From assembly GCF_014649995.1 (NCBI RefSeq), contig NZ_BMUC01000008.1, forward strand, positions 248,001 to 312,000: 64,000 bases of DNA, read 5' to 3'. This DNA comes from Streptomyces griseoflavus (GTDB lineage: Bacteria; Actinomycetota; Actinomycetes; Streptomycetales; Streptomycetaceae). This document shows positions 38,004 through 45,200 of this stretch, in pieces (positions within the stretch are counted from its first letter, which is position 1; each line of letters starts with the position of its first letter). The notes below the pieces were generated by a model. It was given only the letters and a program-made list of their open reading frames with translations. It was not told where the DNA came from and ran no database searches. The translations under genes were made by a program, and so were the position numbers.

Positions 38004-38502
38004 ACCGGGTCCGGCCGTGAACTCCGTCGAGCTGACCCTTACCTCCCCCGAACAGATGCGCGAATTGGGGCGCAGGCTCGCCAAGCTGTTGCGCGCCGGC
38101 GACCTCGTCCTGCTCTCGGGCGAGCTCGGCGCGGGCAAGACGACCCTCACCCGGGGGCTCGGCGAGGGACTCGGCGTCCGCGGCGCGGTCACCTCCCCGA
38201 CCTTCGTGATCGCCCGGGTGCACCCGTCGCTGGGGGACGGTCCGCCACTGGTGCACGTCGACGCCTACCGGCTGGCCGGCGGGCTGGACGAGATGGAGGA
38301 CCTGGACCTCGACGTCTCGCTGCCCGAGTCGGTGATCGTCGTGGAGTGGGGCGAGGGCAAGGTCGAGGAACTGGCCGACGACCGGCTGCGCGTCGTCATC
38401 CACCGGGCGGTCGGGGACACCACGGACGAGGTGCGGCACGTGACCGTGTCCGGCCTGGGCGAGCGGTGGGCCGGGGCCGGGCTGAGCGCGCTGTCGGCCT
38501 GA
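37972..38502 (+). CDS. tsaE: tRNA t6A biosynthesis ATPase TsaE
   Basis: A 176-residue P-loop ATPase required with TsaB and TsaD for N6-threonylcarbamoyladenosine in tRNA. Walker A GELGAGKTTLTRG near residue 52-64; TSPTFVIARVH; HVDAYRL; and VIVVEWGEG are typical. ATG at 37972 overlaps the hydrolase by 32 nt and has TACGGT 8 nt upstream; a GTG at 38017 is a possible shorter start. tsaB-rimI-tsaD follow 1.1 kb on. Confidence 0.95.
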   Translation: MEAAAPHNPAEPGPAVNSVELTLTSPEQMRELGRRLAKLLRAGDLVLLSGELGAGKTTLTRGLGEGLGVRGAVTSPTFVIARVHPSLGDGPPLVHVDAYRLAGGLDEMEDLDLDVSLPESVIVVEWGEGKVEELADDRLRVVIHRAVGDTTDEVRHVTVSGLGERWAGAGLSALSA

Positions 38503-38636
38503 GCCGTTCCCTTGCCCGTTTCGCGTTCCCGTGCGCGGTTCCGTGTTCGGGCCCGCGCGCTGCGGGGATCGTTCCGACATGGTGTCGGCAAACTGTTGCG
38601 TTCGGAGTCTCCGGCGTGGTCACATGGTATCCAGTG

Positions 38637-38660
38637 CGTAGTTAGGTGTACCTAACTACG
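38637..38660. promoter_or_regulatory. 24-bp inverted repeat before a 57-codon ORF
   Basis: Two perfect 11-bp arms (CGTAGTTAGGT and its complement) flank a 2-bp spacer, ending 28 nt before the ATG at 38689. The inner TTAGG...CCTAA resembles half-sites of DtxR/IdeR-type iron boxes but the spacing is 5 bp too short. It looks like a dimer operator. Confidence 0.6.
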
Positions 38661-38688
38661 TCCGGCCCCCGGCCCTCAGGAGGCGTCC

Positions 38689-38862
38689 ATGCCGGCCACC
38701 CAGAGCTCTCGTGAGTCCACGGCCCAGCAGCGGTCGCTTCCCGGGGTGCCGATGCGTGACCTGCTCGCCGCCTGTGCCGCGGCGGCCGCGGTCTCCACCC
38801 CGCCCCGCGCCCCCGAGCCCCGGCGCCGCGAGCCGGTCCGGGAGCACCGCGACGCCGCCTAG
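38689..38862 (+). CDS. 57-residue small protein of unknown function
   Basis: A short ORF with an excellent CAGGAGG site (38677-38683) 5 nt before ATG. The protein is Ala/Arg/Pro/Ser-rich, with a short hydrophobic patch MRDLLAACAAAAAV (residues 22-35) and a charged tail. It is likely expressed because of the strong ribosome site and the operator-like dyad upstream. No function can be inferred. Confidence 0.6.
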   Translation: MPATQSSRESTAQQRSLPGVPMRDLLAACAAAAAVSTPPRAPEPRRREPVREHRDAA

Positions 38863-38914
38863 CGGGCCCGGCCCCCTCGCCTTCCGCGGGCGGATGCCGC
38901 GTGGCCGGCCCGTC

Positions 38915-39463
38915 TCACGGGACGACGACGACGGTCTGTCCGATCGTCGCGAACTCCCACATGGCCGCGCCGTCCGCCCGCGTCTCGCGGATGCCGCCCG
39001 TGGGCTCCCCGGGGTCGAGCACCGGCGCCGAACCGTCCTTCGCGGCGCTGAACCCGATCGCCGTGCCGTCGACGGCGGTGAAGCGCACGACGTGCTCGAT
39101 CGGCACGCCGTCCGATCCGGTGACCTCCTTCGACCGGGACGTGACCCGGTAGGAGCCCGGTGCCGGGTCCACCGTGCTCGGGCTGACCCCGAAGGTACGG
39201 CGCACCGTGCCGCTCTCCGCCACCAGCCACACCCGGTCGGCCCGCAGCGAGTACACGACCCGCTCGCCGGTCCCGGACCGGCCCGGCAGCGCGGCGGGAC
39301 GGCCCGCGTCCGGGAGCGCCTTGCGCACGGCGCCCGCGGCCCCGGAGGCCGGCCGGCGCAGCTCGGGCGGCACGTTCGCCGCCGCCTGGTGGCCGAGGAA
39401 GCCGACCGTCGCGAGGGCCGCCGCGGTCAGCCCCGCCACGCACATCGAGCTGCTGCCTGACAC
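38915..39463 (-). CDS. Exported L,D-transpeptidase-fold (YkuD-like) protein lacking the catalytic Cys
   Basis: A 182-residue secreted protein. Signal peptide (hydrophobic residues ~8-26, cut near AAA/NV) then a Pro/Ala-rich spacer. From about residue 65 the pattern RVWLVAESGTVRRTFGVSPSTVDPAPGSYRVTSRS, then IGFSA and a TGGIRETRADGAAMWEFATIGQTVVVV end, follows the YkuD L,D-transpeptidase layout. The usual SHGC(I/V)R reads TGGIR, so both catalytic His and Cys are missing. GTG at 39463 has GAGGTGG 5 nt upstream; GTG at 39472 is an alternative. Confidence 0.75.
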   Translation of the reverse strand: MSGSSSMCVAGLTAAALATVGFLGHQAAANVPPELRRPASGAAGAVRKALPDAGRPAALPGRSGTGERVVYSLRADRVWLVAESGTVRRTFGVSPSTVDPAPGSYRVTSRSKEVTGSDGVPIEHVVRFTAVDGTAIGFSAAKDGSAPVLDPGEPTGGIRETRADGAAMWEFATIGQTVVVVP

Positions 39464-39582
39464 CGCCGCCACCTCTGTCCCGATCCGCTCCGTTATGTAC
39501 GCATGCCGTCGCGACCGTAGCAGTACGTGACCATCCGGCCGGTGCGGCCGTGGCCGGGGCGCGGGAGCCGTAGGCTGTTTGC

Positions 39583-40236
39583 GTGCTCTTGCTCGCTCTG
39601 GATACCGCAACCCCCGCCGTCACCGTCGCGCTGCACGACGGCGACGACGTCATCGCCTCGTCCAGCCAGGTGGACGCCCGCCGGCACGGCGAGCTGCTGC
39701 TCCCGGCGATCGACCGGGTCCTCGCCGAGGCAGGCCTGCGGCTGGACGCCGTCACCGGCATCGTCGTCGGCATCGGACCCGGCCCCTACACCGGGCTGCG
39801 CGTCGGCCTGATGACCGCGGACACCTTCGGACTGGCCCTCGGCGTCCCCGTGCACGGTGTGTGCACGCTGGACGGCCTCGCCTACGCGGCCGACCTGGCG
39901 GGCCCCTTCGTCGTGGCGACCGACGCCCGCCGCAAGGAGGTCTACTGGGCCCGCTACGCCGACTCCCGCACCCGCCTCACCGAGCCCGCCGTGGACCGGC
40001 CCGCCGACATCGCGGACCAGGTGGCCGGGCTCCCGGCCGTCGGCGCGGGCGCGCTGCTCTACCCGGACACCTTCCCCCAGGCGCACGAGCCCGAGCACGT
40101 GTCCGCCGCCGCCCTGGCCCGGCTGGCCGCCGAGCGGCTCGCGGCGGGCGGGGAACTGCCCGCGCCCCGGCCGCTGTACCTGCGCCGGCCCGATGCCCAG
40201 GTCCCCAAGAACTACAAGGTGGTCACCCCCAAGTGA
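39583..40236 (+). CDS. tsaB: tRNA t6A biosynthesis protein TsaB
   Basis: A 217-residue ASKHA-fold partner of TsaD. LLLALDTATPAVTVALHDGDDV start, RHGELLLPAI, and GIVVGIGPGPYTGLRVGL near residue 62-80 are conserved. GTG at 39583 lies 6 nt after TAGGCT, so it may be leaderless. First gene of tsaB-rimI-tsaD; its stop overlaps rimI (GTGA). Confidence 0.96.
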   Translation: MLLLALDTATPAVTVALHDGDDVIASSSQVDARRHGELLLPAIDRVLAEAGLRLDAVTGIVVGIGPGPYTGLRVGLMTADTFGLALGVPVHGVCTLDGLAYAADLAGPFVVATDARRKEVYWARYADSRTRLTEPAVDRPADIADQVAGLPAVGAGALLYPDTFPQAHEPEHVSAAALARLAAERLAAGGELPAPRPLYLRRPDAQVPKNYKVVTPK

Positions 40237-40793
40237 CGGGATGCGAGACGGCCGTGCTGCGCGAGATGCGCTGGTGGGACATCGACTCCGTACTGGAGCT
40301 GGAACGGGACCTGTTCCCCGAGGACGCCTGGTCGCGCGGGATGTTCTGGTCCGAACTGGCCCACGCCCGCGGCCCCGGGGCGACCCGGCGCTACTACGTC
40401 GCCGAGGAGGACGGCCGGCTCGTCGGCTACGCGGGCCTGACCACCTCCGGCGCGGAGTCCGACGAGGGCGGCCCGGCCGCCTGCGCCGACATCCAGACCA
40501 TCGCCGTCACCCGGGACCACTGGGGCACCGGCCTCGGTTCCCGGCTGCTGACCGAACTGCTGCACGCGGCGACCGCCTTCGAGTGCACCGAAGTGATGCT
40601 GGAGTGCCGGGTGGACAACGTCCGCGCCCAGAAGCTCTACGAGCGCTTCGGCTTCGAGATCATCGGCGTCCGCCCCGGCTACTACCAGCCGGGGAACGTG
40701 GACGCCCTGGTGATGCGGCTGACCGACCCGTCCATCTCCGTGAACCCGGGCAACCCCGGGAACGCCGTACAAGGAACCGAGACCCATGGCTGA
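40233..40793 (+). CDS. rimI: Ribosomal protein alanine N-acetyltransferase RimI-type GNAT
   Basis: A 186-residue GNAT acetyltransferase. [26 protein letters not shown] start, acetyl-CoA loop [17 protein letters not shown] near 90-106, and [28 protein letters not shown] are RimI-like. It sits between tsaB and tsaD as in many bacteria. The C-terminal ~25 residues (Asn/Pro/Gly) are extra. GTG start overlaps tsaB; the end overlaps tsaD by 8 nt. Confidence 0.95.
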   Translation: MTGCETAVLREMRWWDIDSVLELERDLFPEDAWSRGMFWSELAHARGPGATRRYYVAEEDGRLVGYAGLTTSGAESDEGGPAACADIQTIAVTRDHWGTGLGSRLLTELLHAATAFECTEVMLECRVDNVRAQKLYERFGFEIIGVRPGYYQPGNVDALVMRLTDPSISVNPGNPGNAVQGTETHG

Positions 40794-41883
40794 CGAACCC
40801 CTGGTGCTGGGGATCGAGACCTCCTGCGACGAGACCGGTGTCGGCGTCGTGCGCGGGACCACCCTGCTGGCGGACGCCGTCGCCTCCAGCGTCGACGAGC
40901 ACGCCCGCTTCGGCGGCGTCGTCCCGGAGGTCGCCTCCCGCGCCCACCTGGAGGCGATGGTCCCCACCATCCAGCGCGCGCTGAAGGAAGCGGGCGTCGC
41001 CGCCCGCGACCTCGACGGCATCGCCGTCACCGCCGGCCCCGGCCTCGCCGGCGCGCTCCTGGTCGGCGTCTCGGCGGCCAAGGCGTACGCCTACGCCCTC
41101 GGCAAGCCCCTCTACGGCGTCAACCACCTCGCCTCCCACATCTGCGTCGACCAGCTGGAACACGGGGCGCTGCCCGAGCCGACGATGGCGCTGCTGGTCT
41201 CCGGCGGCCACTCCTCGCTCCTGCTGTCCACCGACATCACCGCCGACGTCCGGCCCCTCGGCGCGACCATCGACGACGCGGCCGGCGAGGCATTCGACAA
41301 GATCGCCCGGGTGCTGAACCTCGGTTTCCCCGGCGGCCCGGTCATCGACCGCTATGCCCGCGAGGGCGACCCGGAGGCGATCGCGTTCCCGCGCGGTCTG
41401 ACCGGCCCGCGCGACCCGGCGTACGACTTCTCCTTCTCCGGCCTGAAGACGGCCGTGGCCCGCTGGATCGAGGCCAAGCGCGCGGCGGGCGAGGACGTCC
41501 CCGTGCGCGACGTGTCGGCGTCCTTCCAGGAGGCGGTCGTGGACGTCCTCACCCGCAAGGCCGTACGGGCCTGCAAGGACGAGGGCGTCGACCACCTGAT
41601 GATCGGCGGCGGTGTCGCCGCCAACTCCCGCCTGCGGGCCCTGGCCCAGGAGCGGTGCGAGGCGGCAGGCATCCGGCTGCGCGTGCCCCGCCCCAAGCTG
41701 TGCACGGACAACGGCGCGATGGTCGCCGCGCTCGGCGCCGAGATGGTCGCCCGTAACCGCCCCGCCTCCGACTGGGACCTGTCGGCCGACTCCTCCCTGC
41801 CGGTCACCGAGCCCCACGTGCCGGGCATCGCGCACACCCACGACCACGTGCACGAGACGGCAGGGGAGAACCTGTACTCATGA
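40786..41883 (+). CDS. tsaD: tRNA N6-adenosine threonylcarbamoyltransferase TsaD
   Basis: A 365-residue catalytic subunit of t6A synthesis. [15 protein letters not shown] start; metal-binding NHLASHI (HxxxH, His near 110 and 114); [21 protein letters not shown]; and [10 protein letters not shown] are hallmark segments. A short His/Asp-rich C-terminus ([17 protein letters not shown]) is extra. Coupled to rimI and, via ATGA, to the next small gene. Confidence 0.97.
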   Translation: MADEPLVLGIETSCDETGVGVVRGTTLLADAVASSVDEHARFGGVVPEVASRAHLEAMVPTIQRALKEAGVAARDLDGIAVTAGPGLAGALLVGVSAAKAYAYALGKPLYGVNHLASHICVDQLEHGALPEPTMALLVSGGHSSLLLSTDITADVRPLGATIDDAAGEAFDKIARVLNLGFPGGPVIDRYAREGDPEAIAFPRGLTGPRDPAYDFSFSGLKTAVARWIEAKRAAGEDVPVRDVSASFQEAVVDVLTRKAVRACKDEGVDHLMIGGGVAANSRLRALAQERCEAAGIRLRVPRPKLCTDNGAMVAALGAEMVARNRPASDWDLSADSSLPVTEPHVPGIAHTHDHVHETAGENLYS

Positions 41884-42143
41884 CGGTCGCGCTGATGTGG
41901 GAGGCCCGCGCGGTCCCCGGCCGGGGACCCGACCTGGTGGCCTGGGCGGAGGAGCGGGTCCGGGAGCTCGCCCGGCGCCCCCTGCGCCGCGAGTCCTTCC
42001 GCGCCCCCCAGGACCGTGTCCTGGTCATCACCTGGTGGGATGCCCCGTACGACGCCGACCTCCCCGAACTCCCGGAGCCGGACGGCGACCTGGTCACCCG
42101 TCCGGTGCACCGGTGGCGGTTCGAGTCGCTGGGGGCCTGCTGA
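41880..42143 (+). CDS. Conserved 87-residue protein of unknown function
   Basis: A small cytosolic protein ([40 protein letters not shown]) translationally coupled to tsaD by ATGA. The pattern of a beta-alpha-beta-beta unit with Trp pairs resembles small dimeric alpha/beta barrel proteins, but no family is certain. Its 3' end borders the 11-bp repeat array, so the natural C-terminus may have been altered. Confidence 0.75.
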   Translation: MTVALMWEARAVPGRGPDLVAWAEERVRELARRPLRRESFRAPQDRVLVITWWDAPYDADLPELPEPDGDLVTRPVHRWRFESLGAC

Positions 42144-42194
42144 GCGCCCGCTGAGCGCCGGCTGAGTGCCCGCTGGGCGTCGGCTGGGCGTCCG
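42140..42194 (+). repeat. Five tandem 11-bp degenerate repeats at the RHS 5' break
   Basis: Units at 42140, 42151, 42162, 42173 and 42184 follow CTGRGYGYCSG (for example CTGAGCGCCCG, CTGAGTGCCCG, CTGGGCGTCGG). They join the tsaD-linked small ORF directly to sequence coding for the middle of an RHS protein. Confidence 0.85.
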
Positions 42195-42253
42195 GCCTCC
42201 TGGACGGCAACTCCGCCCAGCTCATCAAGGACGACAAGACCGGCACGTGGCAC

Positions 42254-45200
42254 ATGACCGGGGAGAGCGGCGCCAGGATCGACAAGCTCACCGGCGCCAC
42301 GAACGGCGACGACAACGGTGAGCACTGGAAGGTGACCACCCCGGACGGAACGGAGTACTACTTCGGCCTCGACCGGCTGCCCGGCTGGACCTCCGGCAAG
42401 GAGGAGACCGACTCCACCTGGACCGTCCCCGTCTTCGGCGACGACTCGGGCGAGCCCTGCCACAACGCCACGTTCACCAAGGCGCACTGCGACCAGGCCT
42501 GGCGGTGGAACCTCGACTACGTCAAGGACACCCACGGCAACGTCATGTCGTACTTCTACGACGCGGAGACCAACCACTACGCCCTGAACGGCAAGACGGA
42601 CGTCAACGGCACCGCGTACCACCGGGGCGGCCACCTCCAGCGCATCGACTACGGCCAGCGCCACGAGCAGGTCCACACGTCCGCCGCCCCGGCCCGGGTG
42701 AAGTTCACCGTCGCCGAACGCTGCCTGCCCACCGACTCGTTCACCTGCGCCGAGGACAAGCGCACCACGGCGAACGCCGCCCACTGGCCCGACGTGCCCG
42801 TCGACCTGGAGTGCAAGGCCGGCACCCGCTGCAAGGCCGGACAGGCGGCCCCCTCCTTCTGGACCACGAAGCGGCTGACCGGCGTCACCACCCAGATGCG
42901 CACCGGCGCGAGCAGCTACGACGACGTCGACGCCTGGACCCTCACCCACCGCTTCCTCGACAACGGCGACGACTCCAGGACGCTGTGGCTGTCGAAGATC
43001 CAGCACGAGGGCCGGGCCGGCGACGACCACATCCAGCTGCCGACGGTCGACCTCCAGGGAGTCCAGCTGGAGAACCGGGTGGACAAGGACGGCGACAACA
43101 TCGACGCCTTCCACCGCTACCGTCTGACCAGCGTCCTCAGCGAGACCGGCGCCCAGCTCGACATCACCTACGCACCCACCGAGTGCACCGCGGACACGCT
43201 GCCCCAGCCGGGTAAGTCCACCAAGCGCTGCTACCCGGTGAAATGGGCACCGCCCGGCCACATCGACCCCATCACCGACTGGTTCCACAAGCACGTCGTG
43301 GCCCGGATCACCCAGACCGACCGCACCGGCGGCGGCGAGGACCTGGTCACCCGCTACGAGTACAAGGGACCGGCGGCCTGGCGGCACGCCGAACCCGACG
43401 GCATCACCGACGAGAAGTACCTCACCTGGGGCCAGTGGCAGGGCTACGGCAAGGTCACCGTCACCGCGGGCAACGGCGAGGTGACCGAGACCCGCGTCGA
43501 CTACACGTACCTGCAGGGCATGCACGGCGACAAGGACCCGGACGGCGGCACCCGATCGGTGAAGGTCACCGACTCCACGGGGACGGAGTACACCGACCAC
43601 AAGGAGTTCACCGGCTTCGAACTGGAGGCCGCCACCTACGACAAGGGAACGGGCGGCAAGGTCGTCTCCAAGGTCCTGACCGAGCCCTGGAAGCACGACA
43701 CCGCCACCCAGACCAAGTCCTGGGCCACCACCAGCGCCACCGTCGTCCAGCTGAAGACCACCCGCGGATACGAGCTGCTGTCCGACGGCACCTGGCGGAA
43801 GACGAGATCCGAGTCCACCTACGACACCGACACCACCACGGGCCGGCTGCTCAGGACCGAGGAACTCGGCGACCTCGCCACGGACGCCGACGACCGCTGC
43901 GTCCGCCTGTGGTACGCCGACAACCCGGCGCTGAACATCTACGAGCTGCCCTCCCGCAGCGAGTCCGTCTCCGTCGACTGCGCCGCCACCCCCGACCGCC
44001 GTACGCAGGTCGTCGCCGACGAGCGCACCTCCTACGACGGCGGTGCCTTCGGAGCCGCCCCCACCAGGGGCGACGCCACCAGGACGGAGCGGCTGGCCTC
44101 CCACGACGGCACCAAGGGCACCTATCAGATCACCGGCACCACCGAGTACGACGGCTTCGGCCGCCCCACCCTGCAGACCGACGCGTCCGGCGCGACCACC
44201 CGCACCGCCTACACCGACGCCAACGGGCTGATCTCCAGGACCAAGGTCACCAACGCGCTGGGCCACTCCACGACCACCGACCACGACCCCGCCCGGGGCC
44301 AGGCGACGGGTCAGACCGACCCCAACGGCCGGCGCACGGACCTGGCGTACGACGCGCTGGGCCGGCTGACCTCGGTCTGGCTGCCGGACCGGCGGAAGAC
44401 GCAGACGCCGAGCATCAAGTACGGCTACAACGTCCGCAAGGACAAGACGGTCACCGTCAGCACCGAGAAGATCGAGATCGGCGGCACCTACGGCATCGAG
44501 TACGAGCTCTACGACAGCCTGCTGCGGCCGCGGCAGAAGCAGACCGAGGGGCCGGACGGCTCCCGCATGGTCGCCGACACCTTCTACGACGGCACCGGCG
44601 ACATCAGCAGGACCAACGCGACGTACAACGCGTCCCAGGCGCCGTCGGACGAGCTGCTGACCGTCGCCAACGGCGAGGTCGGCGCGCAGACGCTGTACGA
44701 GTACGACGGCCTGAGCCGTGTCACGGCGGAGATCTTCGCGGTGGCCGGCCTGGAGAAGTGGCGCACCACCACGGTCCACGAGGGCGACCGCACCCACATC
44801 GACCCGCCCAAGGGCGGAGTCCCGGTCACCACGATCACCGACGCGGCCGGGCGGCTGACCGAGCTGCGCCACTACCAGGGCGAGAGCCCGAACCCGGACG
44901 GTGCCGAGGGCCCCGGCAAGGGCTACGACGCCACCCGGTACACGTACACCCCGGCCGGCAGGACGAAGACGGTCACCGACGCCGAGGGCAACGCCTGGCG
45001 CTACGAGTACGACCAGCTGGGCCGTCAGGTCAAGGCCGTCGACCCGGACGCCGGCACCACCGTCACGGGTTACGACGCCGCCGACCGGCCGGTCCGGACC
45101 ACTGACGCACGCGGCAAGGTCCACTCCACCGTCTACGACGCACTGGGACGGGTCACCACCACCTGGGAGGGCGAGCCGGAGACCGGCACCAAGCTCACCG

